21,036 bases of DNA from an uncultured Prevotella sp. (GTDB lineage Bacteria > Bacteroidota > Bacteroidia > Bacteroidales > Bacteroidaceae). Below, piece by piece: positions 1 through 8,100 of this stretch (its first letter is position 1; each line of letters begins with the position of its first letter). The notes beneath the pieces are model-generated. The model did not search any database and was not told where the DNA came from. It saw only the letters and a list, made by a program, of their open reading frames with translations. The stretch is from positions 1 to 21,036 of the forward strand of contig CALBLK010000017.1 of the NCBI GenBank assembly GCA_937895845.1, written 5' to 3'. Made by a program: the position numbers and the translations under genes.

Positions 1-850
1 TGCTATGGGCAGTAGCTTTCAGATCGTCCATCAGCTGGCCACCACCAATCACCACTAATTTGTAAGGCAACTGGTTGGCAGCCTCTATCAACGTCTTCGC
101 ACCCTTCTCATGGCTCAGTCGTCCGATGAAGCAATAGTAATCCTCTTTTTTCGGAAGATAAACAGAACCATCTGTGTTATCGGTGCCATCCGTTGGAGCA
201 TATTTGCATTTCTCAACATCGATGAAGTTGCAGAGTGTCCGCATCTTCTCTTTCAAGAATTTCCCTTCCACCATCTTGTCGGCCATAAACTGGCTCGGAC
301 AGATGAACACATCCGTACTTGCCTCCAACCGCTCACGGTTCCAAACGACCGCCTCTTTATAACCAATGAACGAAGCCAACTTCGAGCCTTTCATGCACTT
401 ATTGTTCAAACACGCCTTCTTGTCGCCACGGAAGCAAGTCTCGCAGATGGTGTTCCCATTCTTCAAGCAGTCATAACGGGGACAGAGCAACTTATAGTCA
501 TGTAGCGTCCACACCACCTTGATGCCCCGCTGGTGTGCCAGCTCCGCCATCACTGGCGAGAGTTGTGTGTGCACATTGTTGAGATGCACTACATCAGGTC
601 GGAAGTCATCCAAGAGTTTCTTAAACTTGCTCTTAACCTCATGAGACCCGAAAGGTCTGGTAAAAGCCATCAACTTGCTCATGTTCTGAGGGAAGTATTT
701 CTTCCATGGCGTATCCAAATTTTCAGGATAATCCATGGCAAACACCGCCACCTCATGCCCATGAGCCTTCAGCAACTGCTCCAGATTGAGCATATAAATA
801 CAATCACCGCCTCGGCGGTAATAGAATTTGTTTGCTAATAAAATTTTCAT
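1..850 (-). CDS. Glycosyltransferase family 4 (GT-B), 3' end outside the window
   Basis: This is the last visible gene of the polysaccharide operon and is open for all 283 complete codons up to the window edge. The N-terminus reads MKILLANKFYYRRGGDCIYM, a typical GT4 opening with a glycine-rich donor loop. Next come DVVHLNNVHTQLSP and VVWTLHDYKLLCP, then a cysteine-rich stretch (CLKNGNTICETC and following) common in capsule-locus GT4 enzymes. IGRLSHEKGAKTLIEAANQL begins the C-terminal nucleotide-sugar binding domain; the catalytic E-x7-E region lies beyond the edge. It probably transfers a sugar from a nucleotide donor onto the lipid-linked repeat unit at the inner face of the cytoplasmic membrane. 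It starts 158 bases after the preceding gene, the only real gap in the operon. I found no TAnnTTTG promoter in that gap. The family is secure; donor and acceptor are unknown. Confidence 0.9.
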   Translation of the reverse strand, partial: MKILLANKFYYRRGGDCIYMLNLEQLLKAHGHEVAVFAMDYPENLDTPWKKYFPQNMSKLMAFTRPFGSHEVKSKFKKLLDDFRPDVVHLNNVHTQLSPVMAELAHQRGIKVVWTLHDYKLLCPRYDCLKNGNTICETCFRGDKKACLNNKCMKGSKLASFIGYKEAVVWNRERLEASTDVFICPSQFMADKMVEGKFLKEKMRTLCNFIDVEKCKYAPTDGTDNTDGSVYLPKKEDYYCFIGRLSHEKGAKTLIEAANQLPYKLVVIGGGQLMDDLKATAHS

Positions 851-1008
851 TTCACTGGTTTATTCATACATCAATTGTTTCAACCCAAACAAAACTTATG
901 TTATTGTTATTTGAGTTTTATTTATAACATAGTGGTGCAAAATTCTTGGCATAAATTCCTACAGCAACTGCGTAATCAAGAATACTTTGGTAACAACGGA
1001 GTTAGCAC

Positions 1009-2160
1009 CTATACCCCTAAAGCCTCTTTCAAATACACCCACATCCTATTTCGATACACCTGAGTTCTCTCAGCAACACCTTTCCAATCAATTCTCTCAC
1101 TCATTACCTCTCCCAAATCAGAACCTACTGTTACCCTTCGGCCATTCAGACCAAGATTGCCACATACAGTATCAATACGAGAATTTTTGGATGCGCCAGA
1201 GGTTGCTGCATACCTATTGAATATTACAAACTGCTTTTCCATAAGGATGCTAAATGCACATCCATGGAAAGAGTCAGTAAACACGTACTCCGCTCCACGA
1301 AGGATATTCAGGAACTTGTTCGGATTCACGTCAAATGGGATGATGTCACCAAAGGTCTCATCATATTCTACATATTGATCCAAGAACTTCAAGAAGACAA
1401 TCTTCATAGCTTTTTCTTTAGCGAACTTCTTTACTGCCTCACGGTATGCCACGTTTGAGCCTAAAAAATAACAGAAGATATATGGCTCCTCATAAACCTT
1501 TTCTTCGGGTACAAGTTTTCCCCATTGTTCCTTGTCAAAAGCAAAGACAGGATCCATCAATACAGGCACATCCCTTCCTGTAAGTTCCTTGACTATCTCA
1601 GCACCTCTGTTCTCACGACAACTCACATAATCAATTCTCCGAAGATACTTTGCCGTAGCTTTCTTTTGATACCATGGAATCTGACTAACTCCAAAGCTGG
1701 AGGCGAAAGAAATCTTCTTTACACTATCCGGCACAAACATCAAGTTATAGAAATTTGTACCGAGACCAGCAGGAGACCAAAGTTGGTCACTGCAAGTTAT
1801 CACAGCGTCAAACTTAGATGCGATATTCTGTATGTCCGAATAATATGCACCAAAGATTTCGTATTTGTCAAAATATGTGGCATCATACTCTTTGAAGAGT
1901 ATCTTTCTTTGTGCTAATAGAGGTGCTACCTCTGGATGCTTTTTATAAGCATGATTACGACTCCAGTCTTCCAACTTATCTTGCCGGAAAGTTGCATCAA
2001 AAAAACGAGGCAAGGATTTTATCTTAAACCACAATCCCGCTTTCCCATAATGGATAACCTTACACTTTTGCCCCAGTTCTTCCATCACCCGAAGAGTGGC
2101 AAGGGCCTGAAGCTTGCTTCCATAATTTATCTGTTCATATTTCAGACAAAGTCCTATCAT
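1009..2160 (-). CDS. Polysaccharide pyruvyl transferase family protein (first copy)
   Basis: The 383-residue protein has the layout of the WcaK/AmsJ/CsaB pyruvyl transferase family, which moves pyruvate from phosphoenolpyruvate onto a sugar as a ketal. The N-terminus (MIGLCLKYEQINYGSKLQAL) matches the usual opening with an N-Y-G-S loop. CSDQLW at about residues 123-128 corresponds to the family GSDQVW motif, and TDSFHG at about 295-300 to the conserved S-F-H-G motif. There is no signal peptide or membrane segment, so it should act in the cytoplasm. It begins 2 bases after the stop of an F420-beta-like iron-sulfur protein, suggesting translational coupling and joint function. Some family members in such clusters have not been shown to transfer pyruvate, so the substrate is inferred from the family only. 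Confidence 0.88.
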   Translation of the reverse strand: MIGLCLKYEQINYGSKLQALATLRVMEELGQKCKVIHYGKAGLWFKIKSLPRFFDATFRQDKLEDWSRNHAYKKHPEVAPLLAQRKILFKEYDATYFDKYEIFGAYYSDIQNIASKFDAVITCSDQLWSPAGLGTNFYNLMFVPDSVKKISFASSFGVSQIPWYQKKATAKYLRRIDYVSCRENRGAEIVKELTGRDVPVLMDPVFAFDKEQWGKLVPEEKVYEEPYIFCYFLGSNVAYREAVKKFAKEKAMKIVFLKFLDQYVEYDETFGDIIPFDVNPNKFLNILRGAEYVFTDSFHGCAFSILMEKQFVIFNRYAATSGASKNSRIDTVCGNLGLNGRRVTVGSDLGEVMSERIDWKGVAERTQVYRNRMWVYLKEALGV

Positions 2161-2162
2161 CG

Positions 2163-3476
2163 TTATTTTCCTTTATTCAAGAAATCTATTAAAAACCACA
2201 AATACTTTCTCCGTCCGACGAATTGCTGTGCCAAGCAAACTATCTCAGAAACATAGTCTTTCACTCTTGGCTTATCAAAAGGCTTGTCATAAACTGGTGT
2301 CTTGCGCCCCATCAATTTATCGATATTGACAACCGCTTGCGCACATCGTTTTTTCGGATAAAGCATGGCAGCTTGACTATCATTCAACACCTTTGCCGAC
2401 ACGTCCTCCATTTTGATGTATCCTTCCTTTGCAGCATTCACAAATTGTGTCTCCCAATACTTATTTCGAGTAATCCAAGAACTGACACCAACTTCATCCT
2501 TATCGTAGGGAGCAATGTGGATGTCACCAAAGCAAACATCAGCTAATTCTCCGTAGTGGTCAATGCAAGTCAGACAGCGGTGTGGTTTGAAAAAGCTTCT
2601 TAGCATCGGGCCATAGTACGAGGTGTAGGGAATTGAAATCTTTTTCAAAGATTCCGATTCCCTACACCTCGTACTCACTTTTGTAGCACGAGGTGAAGGG
2701 AATTCTCCACCCACGCCGCCATACAGGATTGTCAGCTTGCCAAGACAACCCTCGTCACGGTATGCAAAGTATTTGATTTCACGTTTCTTAACCCCATAAT
2801 GTTTAAAAAGATAGTCCTGTCCATTGAAAGTTCTACCAGAAGAGCAATAGATGGAGAAATAACCGGCCACACGCTCTCTAAAACGTCCATCAATGGCTGC
2901 ACGTTTGCGAAAACCTTGAATATGGCAAGGCGTACCCACCACCACATACTTTCCTTCCGAACGAGCAATTTCATTACCCACCTTGTTTAGAGCCACAGGA
3001 CAATACTTGGAACTTCGAGCACAGATTACCTCTTCAGGTGTTCTTGCTATATAGGACATCGGTGTAACATGGTCTTCGCCATAGCCTGTAACCACAGCTC
3101 CATAAATGATTTTCTCCTCCAACAGAAAAAAAAGAAATTGCGAAACCATACCGCCACTGGCACTATGATAGCGAATATCCCCGTCCAAACTATAGCCTGT
3201 ATGAAGTCCAATATATCGACCGATATACTTATCTTCCTTGACGCTAACATCCTCAAAATGCTCCCTAGCAATGCCAATAAGATCAACACCAACCCCAGGA
3301 CACGCTTTTAGACAACGCCCACATTTATCTCCTAAACATAAGGAGTTATCAAGTGCAGGACGATGTTCACCATTAATGCGATTAATGGATATTGCCTGTT
3401 TTGGGCATACATCCTCACAGATACCACAACCTGTACAAAGAAGATTATCGACTGTATATGTTATATTATTGGGCAT
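2163..3476 (-). CDS. Iron-sulfur protein related to F420 hydrogenase/dehydrogenase beta subunit (first copy, carries a palindrome insertion)
   Basis: This 437-residue protein starts with a two-cluster ferredoxin domain. C14, C17, C20 and C24 form one CxxCxxCxxxC motif, and C47, C52, C55 and C59 form a second, slightly spaced-out one. After it come the FrhB/FdhB-type N and C domains: SASGGMVSQFLFFLL, VVVGTPCHIQGFRK at about 178-191, and RCLTCIDHYGELADVCFGD. The family binds flavin and moves electrons. In bacterial capsule loci it is usually found beside pyruvyl transferases, and its substrate there is not established. Residues of about 259-279 look like extra sequence compared with relatives remembered from other loci, and they coincide with a strong DNA palindrome described separately. 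The gene sits 2 bases from its neighbour on each side. Confidence 0.88.
   Translation of the reverse strand: MPNNITYTVDNLLCTGCGICEDVCPKQAISINRINGEHRPALDNSLCLGDKCGRCLKACPGVGVDLIGIAREHFEDVSVKEDKYIGRYIGLHTGYSLDGDIRYHSASGGMVSQFLFFLLEEKIIYGAVVTGYGEDHVTPMSYIARTPEEVICARSSKYCPVALNKVGNEIARSEGKYVVVGTPCHIQGFRKRAAIDGRFRERVAGYFSIYCSSGRTFNGQDYLFKHYGVKKREIKYFAYRDEGCLGKLTILYGGVGGEFPSPRATKVSTRCRESESLKKISIPYTSYYGPMLRSFFKPHRCLTCIDHYGELADVCFGDIHIAPYDKDEVGVSSWITRNKYWETQFVNAAKEGYIKMEDVSAKVLNDSQAAMLYPKKRCAQAVVNIDKLMGRKTPVYDKPFDKPRVKDYVSEIVCLAQQFVGRRKYLWFLIDFLNKGK
2613..2704. repeat. Intragenic 59-bp palindrome with an adjacent third partial copy
   Basis: Positions 2616-2643 and 2647-2674 are inverted 28-base arms that match at 26 positions, separated by a 3-base loop (TTC). 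The outer part of each arm is GTACGAGGTGTAGGGAAT or its complement. A further direct copy with the core ACGAGGTGAAGGGAATT lies at 2684-2704, exactly 70 bases from its counterpart at 2614-2634. Because 70 is not a multiple of three, the two direct copies are read in different frames (PSPRA versus PYTSY). The gene stays open through the whole structure. This looks like a palindromic repeat inserted or duplicated in frame within a coding sequence. Confidence 0.85.
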
Positions 3477-3478
3477 GG

Positions 3479-4483
3479 TTACTTATTCCTTCCTAATTTA
3501 AATAATGCTCTTACGCATTTGATATAAACTAAAGCAAAATGATAATTTACTAAAACTATACGCCTTTTCAATGGTATTTGCTTTTTAACTTGAGGTGGAA
3601 TCTGTCGCCAACGCTGTTGAAGAGTATAATAAAAATTATGACCAAACCCATTAGCTATTCCATCTATAGCCATTCTTATCAAATGAAAGGACAAGCCAAC
3701 ATTAACAGCTTCCAAATATTCTGTTCCTTTATTTGAAAAAAAATCATATACTATTTGGAAACTTCTTTCAGACTGTCTAGCTGATTCTAAGGAAATGCTA
3801 TTAACGTATGAATTTGAATTTTGAAGATTATAATGCAGCAAAGGTTCATCCAACACAGAAATAGAACTTGCATAATACGCAAGTTTAGTTATAACTTGGT
3901 AATCTTCCGCCATATTTACACCTTCCTCAACCTCAATGTTATTATCTGTATACAAGGTCTTTCTAACTAATCTTCCCCATATACCAACATTTACATTTTG
4001 TTTCCCCCACTTCTTTTTTATCAAAGACAAGCACAGGTCTTTAGAAGAAGAAAACTTTGGTGGACACTGTACTATCGTTTTATCCCTATACTCTCTCCAA
4101 CATCCAAAAGATACTATATCAGCATCATTCTCTTGCTGTATAGCCACACATTTTTCAATTGTATTTTTCTCCAACCAGTCATCGCTATCCACATGCATCA
4201 AAAACGAACCATGCGCAGCAGCAACTGCTGTATTTCTTGCCGCGGCGAGTCCCTTGTTATGTTCATGCTTGATTATTTTAACTTGATCCCTCCTTTCTGG
4301 ATACTTCTGCAAAACGGAATGCAACACATCCAAACTTCTATCCTGCGTACAATCATCCACAAAAATATATTCCAAATTGCCATATGACTGTTGCAATAAA
4401 CTCTCCGCACATTTCTCAATGAAATTCTCTACACCATAAATCGGTACCAATATAGAAACCTTTGGACAATTATATTTTTTCAT
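3479..4483 (-). CDS. Glycosyltransferase family 2 (GT-A)
   Basis: The 334-residue enzyme opens with PKVSILVPIYGVENFIEKC, the standard GT2 start. The nucleotide-binding acidic pair follows in EYIFVDDC (D43-D44), and the metal-binding DxD-type motif is HVDSDDW (D99-D102). GLAAARN at about 78-84 is the family signature between them. The roughly 120 C-terminal residues are less conserved and rich in basic residues near the end (KKQIPLKRRI), which may contact the membrane. It probably adds one sugar to the lipid-linked repeat unit in the cytoplasm. Its start overlaps the 3' end of the preceding pyruvyl transferase gene by 14 bases, so translation is probably coupled. Sugar and linkage cannot be deduced. 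Confidence 0.92.
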   Translation of the reverse strand: MKKYNCPKVSILVPIYGVENFIEKCAESLLQQSYGNLEYIFVDDCTQDRSLDVLHSVLQKYPERRDQVKIIKHEHNKGLAAARNTAVAAAHGSFLMHVDSDDWLEKNTIEKCVAIQQENDADIVSFGCWREYRDKTIVQCPPKFSSSKDLCLSLIKKKWGKQNVNVGIWGRLVRKTLYTDNNIEVEEGVNMAEDYQVITKLAYYASSISVLDEPLLHYNLQNSNSYVNSISLESARQSERSFQIVYDFFSNKGTEYLEAVNVGLSFHLIRMAIDGIANGFGHNFYYTLQQRWRQIPPQVKKQIPLKRRIVLVNYHFALVYIKCVRALFKLGRNK

Positions 4484-5612
4484 TTCTTAGTTTATTTATA
4501 TTAGAAACAAGAAAATTCCGAGAATCATTTATGTAAGTAGTAATTTTTAATTCAACCTCATTTGTATATGGGTTCTCTTTAATGTCAAAATCATTCTGAT
4601 CATTATAAATCAAGTTTCCTTTTAACCCTATATGAGTAAGAAAATCACTAATGCGACTATCTCCTTCTCGCGGTGCAATGGAAACAAACGGTTTCCTGTT
4701 TATTATAGAAAAAGCGGTTCCATGAAAAGAACTTGTCACTACGATTTTCGCATTTCTAAACAGGTAAACAAACTCACATGGTCCAATAGCGTTCAAGATT
4801 GTTGTATTATGATATATTCCACTTACTTCCTTTCCAATAAACACAACTTTATGGTTATATTTCTTTTGCAACACACTTATGACATTTTTAATTGCAGGAT
4901 ATGGACAGAACGCGTAGTCTAAACAATAAACTAAAATATAATCCTCATCAATTTTACAGCTACTTTTTTTCGCTATACAACAATACCCCATGGCATCTAA
5001 CAGCAAGGTTGGATCGCAAACCAACTTAGTTTTATCCTTATACCCAAGAGAGGTCAAGATATCCACGGCCTTTTCTTCTCTTACACCAATAGCTCGGAAC
5101 TTAGACAATTCTTTTTTAAACAAAGAAGCATACCCTTCAGGTAGGCTGGTCTGTCCAAAAGAGGAGGCGTAGCTGAAACACTTTTCATGTTCAGACAAAT
5201 AAGAGAATAGGAATATACTGTCTCCACAAAGTGTTTTTGTATTCCAAACTTGATCACTACCTAATATATAGATGTCATAGTCTCTCGGATTCAGCCCTAA
5301 AATACTTTTTTGCGAATTGTATGGTTGAGACAAATGCAAATATTCATGCCAAAACCTCTTAAACCTAGTTTTTCGCACCACTGTGCTATATGATAAAGAC
5401 TCCCTTATTCTGTGAAGCTTGTTTCTGTACTTTTTCAGAAAAGACATTCTTCTATATCTTTCTTTCCAATGGTATGAATTAGGGAATCTGTAATCAAGAA
5501 TAGTACAATCTGAATCTTTTATATTCTTTTCTATAAAATCCTGCAGGGCATAAGTTTGTAATGCACTTCCGTAATTAGTAATTCTATGAATCGTTAAAAT
5601 GGCTATCTTCAT
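4470..5612 (-). CDS. Polysaccharide pyruvyl transferase family protein (second copy)
   Basis: This 380-residue protein belongs to the same family as the one at 1009-2160 but differs in sequence, so it is not a recent duplicate. It opens with MKIAILTIHRITNYGSALQT, has LGSDQVW at about residues 117-123, then a conserved CFSYASSFGQ stretch and TSSFHGTAFS towards the C-terminus. No membrane segment or signal peptide is visible. The gene begins within an ATGA overlap with the upstream polymerase gene and overlaps the downstream GT2 gene by 14 bases. With the other copy it suggests a polymer carrying two acidic pyruvate ketals, or that one of the two has another activity. It lies in the most AT-rich part of the operon. 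Confidence 0.9.
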   Translation of the reverse strand: MKIAILTIHRITNYGSALQTYALQDFIEKNIKDSDCTILDYRFPNSYHWKERYRRMSFLKKYRNKLHRIRESLSYSTVVRKTRFKRFWHEYLHLSQPYNSQKSILGLNPRDYDIYILGSDQVWNTKTLCGDSIFLFSYLSEHEKCFSYASSFGQTSLPEGYASLFKKELSKFRAIGVREEKAVDILTSLGYKDKTKLVCDPTLLLDAMGYCCIAKKSSCKIDEDYILVYCLDYAFCPYPAIKNVISVLQKKYNHKVVFIGKEVSGIYHNTTILNAIGPCEFVYLFRNAKIVVTSSFHGTAFSIINRKPFVSIAPREGDSRISDFLTHIGLKGNLIYNDQNDFDIKENPYTNEVELKITTYINDSRNFLVSNINKLRNEKI

Positions 5613-6880
5613 AAATCTTTTATGTATAAGAATCTTTTAATTATATATGAAACTAAAAACAATTGTAACACCACGAACAAATCGCCTGTATTCCTTTGAT
5701 TGAACCATAGCGGTGCTGTACTGCATACTGTCATGTAATAAGCATACAAAGGAATTTGATGGAAGTACAACTTACCTTTCTTTAAATAGAGGTTCATCAT
5801 GAATCCAATAAGAAATATCACCATCAAAGAGATTGCAGTCCCAAACTCAATGTAAAAATCGCCAAAAATGGTCTTATAGTTTAAAGTTGCAACCCCACAA
5901 TAACTATTCCAGTTGGAGAAGAGTTCGTATTGTGTTTTACCACTGTTATCGAAACCGAACAGTTCAGGATACATTCTCCGCCCCATCAAGTAATTTTTGA
6001 CATGCCCATAAAGATTATTCCCCAAGTTTGGGTATGGCTCTCCAAAATACCTGATGATACTTGTTAACGGTGTTTCTGACTGGCTGTCAGAAACACGTGC
6101 AATTGTCATCAGTGCAACATATACAGAAAAGACACCTATAGCTATTAATGAATACTTGGCAATGGATAGTTTTGTCTTATTAGTCAGATAACTCCATAAA
6201 GGCAATAAGACAAGTGCAATCTGTATGGGAAAGAACACAAAGCCTCCACGCCCACCAGTTGATATTGTACGCAAAAAATACGGTATTACAGAAACCATAA
6301 AAAGAAGGATGTAATATTTCTTGTATTTGACTCTGTTGTTATTGATCATATATATGGAATAAAAAGCAAATATGGCCCAGAACCAATTGTAACATTTTCT
6401 TCCTATCCAAAATACCTTATCAACAAATCCACTGTGGTTAAACAAATCCACACCTTCTCTTCGCTGTTCATTATAAACATCACTGATATCGCTCATTGAC
6501 AAGCAGAGAATAACATCTGGTATCATAACAACGATATAAACCAATAAGATTATTAGTGGCGCATAACTTACATTGCGAAATTGTTGGGCATCAACCTTCT
6601 CTATGTTTTCTATAACAACTTTTTTGAAATTAAGTTTACGAAGGGGATAAACCAAAAACAAAAAAGACAAAAAACAATATAGATAAGGAGTAATATCATC
6701 AATGTGTATATTCCCAAAAACCGCTTGATATATTTTTGTATGAACAGACACAACCCCCATAAATGCCACAATCGAGAACCATAAAGAAATTGCATTATGG
6801 ACTGTTAAGTAGTGGTTCTTTCTGAAACTATATAAAAAGTATCCAAAATATAAGAAGAAGTTGACAATAAGTACATTCAT
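5609..6880 (-). CDS. Wzy-type O-antigen/capsule polymerase (oligosaccharide repeat unit polymerase)
   Basis: This is a 423-residue integral membrane protein with around ten hydrophobic segments along its length and a large hydrophilic loop at about residues 265-350. That loop contains RYFGEPYPNLGNNLYGH and the Arg-rich GRRMYPELFGFDN. Many helices, one big periplasmic loop and low sequence conservation are the hallmarks of Wzy polymerases, which join flipped lipid-linked repeat units at the periplasmic face of the inner membrane. Position supports this: the operon has one Wzx flippase and no other polymerase candidate in view. Both ends share ATGA-type four-base overlaps with their neighbours. 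Assignment rests on topology and context; an O-antigen ligase-like role is less likely. Confidence 0.8.
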   Translation of the reverse strand: MNVLIVNFFLYFGYFLYSFRKNHYLTVHNAISLWFSIVAFMGVVSVHTKIYQAVFGNIHIDDITPYLYCFLSFLFLVYPLRKLNFKKVVIENIEKVDAQQFRNVSYAPLIILLVYIVVMIPDVILCLSMSDISDVYNEQRREGVDLFNHSGFVDKVFWIGRKCYNWFWAIFAFYSIYMINNNRVKYKKYYILLFMVSVIPYFLRTISTGGRGGFVFFPIQIALVLLPLWSYLTNKTKLSIAKYSLIAIGVFSVYVALMTIARVSDSQSETPLTSIIRYFGEPYPNLGNNLYGHVKNYLMGRRMYPELFGFDNSGKTQYELFSNWNSYCGVATLNYKTIFGDFYIEFGTAISLMVIFLIGFMMNLYLKKGKLYFHQIPLYAYYMTVCSTAPLWFNQRNTGDLFVVLQLFLVSYIIKRFLYIKDL

Positions 6881-8100
6881 TTTCTTTTACTTTTGATTTT
6901 CTTCTGAAAATTTCTCATGCTTCGCATAGGGTGACACAACCTGTTTGTCAAATGTCTAAGTTTGTTTCTGCAAGAGGCTATTTTATAAGCCATTTTCAAG
7001 TTGTCAGATTTCAATAATATCATAACACATCCCTTTATGAAACAGTTGCACTTAGCACATTTTTTCTGTTGTCCCTCAGCCACAACATCAAATGTATGCT
7101 TCACCAGCACGCAGTTACATTTCTTCAGTATCTCATTGCCTTTCTCTGTGAAAGCCACGGCTGCGCTCACACCGTCTTCATTATCCTTGTAGGTATTGCC
7201 CCACAAATCACCAATGCGGATGTCGGCGGAGGATTGATTGTACTTGTACTTACAATGGTCATAGCATTGCTTTCCAAGGCAGCAATCGCCGAGGAAAAGC
7301 GCATAGAACATGTCGCCTTGCGACAATCGGCTTTCTACGAAACTTTTTTTTTCCCTTATTAACATATCGTAAGAATCATGCCAATTTATCTTCTCGCCAT
7401 GCTCCTCACCGTCTATTCCCATGGCCCAGGAATCATGCCAGCCAGTCCACTTGTTGCGCCACGAGGCGTATGTGATTTTGCCCACTTGCTTCTCAGCCCA
7501 TTCTGTGTATTTCTTCCAAACCAACATGGAGGGGACGCCATGGCAAAAGAAATCAAGCAGCACAAAGTTGTCTTCACAACGGAACTTCTGAATATATCGG
7601 CGGAAAGAGTCTATCTGGCAAGGTGTGCCTGTAACCAAGTATCTTTCCTTCCTGTTGATTGCCTTGAAGCCATCAACAGTATAGCTCTGGATATACTTGC
7701 TTCCTGCGCTCGGAATCAACTCCTCGACCGTGGTGGCTATATAATGCTCGGCTCTGTTCTTTTCGGCATCATATCGAACACCACAAACCTTATAGCCTTG
7801 GCCTAACAGATACCTACCAATTTCAAATCCAGCTCCACCGGAGGAACATTTCCTTCTCACCAAATGGTCTTTGCTCCATGCAGCGTAAGGATGGATTTCC
7901 GGGTTCTGCAAGGACAATTCGTCATGAAGGTAAGCGCAAACCTCTGTGCATATTCCGCAATGGGTGCATTTGCTCTCGTCTGTAATGTGTGGTTCGTAGA
8001 ATCCATCCTCATTCAGACTGATTTCTATTATTTTCCTTCCACAAGCCGTGGCACAGACACCACAGCCATAGCAATTATGTATTGCAGATACATTGCTCAT
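6877..8100 (-). CDS. Iron-sulfur protein related to F420 hydrogenase/dehydrogenase beta subunit (second copy)
   Basis: The 407-residue protein carries two classic 4Fe-4S motifs at the N-terminus: C10, C13, C16, C20 and C45, C48, C51, C55. These precede the FrhB-like flavoprotein domains. SSGGAGFEIGRYLL and LVTGTPCQIDSFRR match the conserved S-G-G and T-P-C motifs of the first copy. SSADIRIGDLWG near residue 290 corresponds to the ADVCFGD motif there. The Cys-rich C-terminal stretch (KKCAKCNCFIKGC) is an additional possible metal site. The clean frame without the palindrome found in the first copy makes it a useful internal comparison. It overlaps both the upstream flippase and the downstream polymerase gene by four bases. 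Its electron donor and substrate are unknown. Confidence 0.88.
   Translation of the reverse strand: MSNVSAIHNCYGCGVCATACGRKIIEISLNEDGFYEPHITDESKCTHCGICTEVCAYLHDELSLQNPEIHPYAAWSKDHLVRRKCSSGGAGFEIGRYLLGQGYKVCGVRYDAEKNRAEHYIATTVEELIPSAGSKYIQSYTVDGFKAINRKERYLVTGTPCQIDSFRRYIQKFRCEDNFVLLDFFCHGVPSMLVWKKYTEWAEKQVGKITYASWRNKWTGWHDSWAMGIDGEEHGEKINWHDSYDMLIREKKSFVESRLSQGDMFYALFLGDCCLGKQCYDHCKYKYNQSSADIRIGDLWGNTYKDNEDGVSAAVAFTEKGNEILKKCNCVLVKHTFDVVAEGQQKKCAKCNCFIKGCVMILLKSDNLKMAYKIASCRNKLRHLTNRLCHPMRSMRNFQKKIKSKRK

Noticed and set aside
851..1008. Possible internal promoter in the 158-base gap before the GT4 gene
   Set aside because: On the minus strand the closest string is TAAGTTTTG, one base too long for TAnnTTTG. 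No hairpin or gene seen, so I could not support a promoter.
2616..2674. CRISPR or integron-like explanation for the 59-bp palindrome
   Set aside because: There are no regularly spaced units, no spacers and no integrase next to it; the arms differ at only two positions around a 3-base loop, which fits a simple palindromic insertion better.
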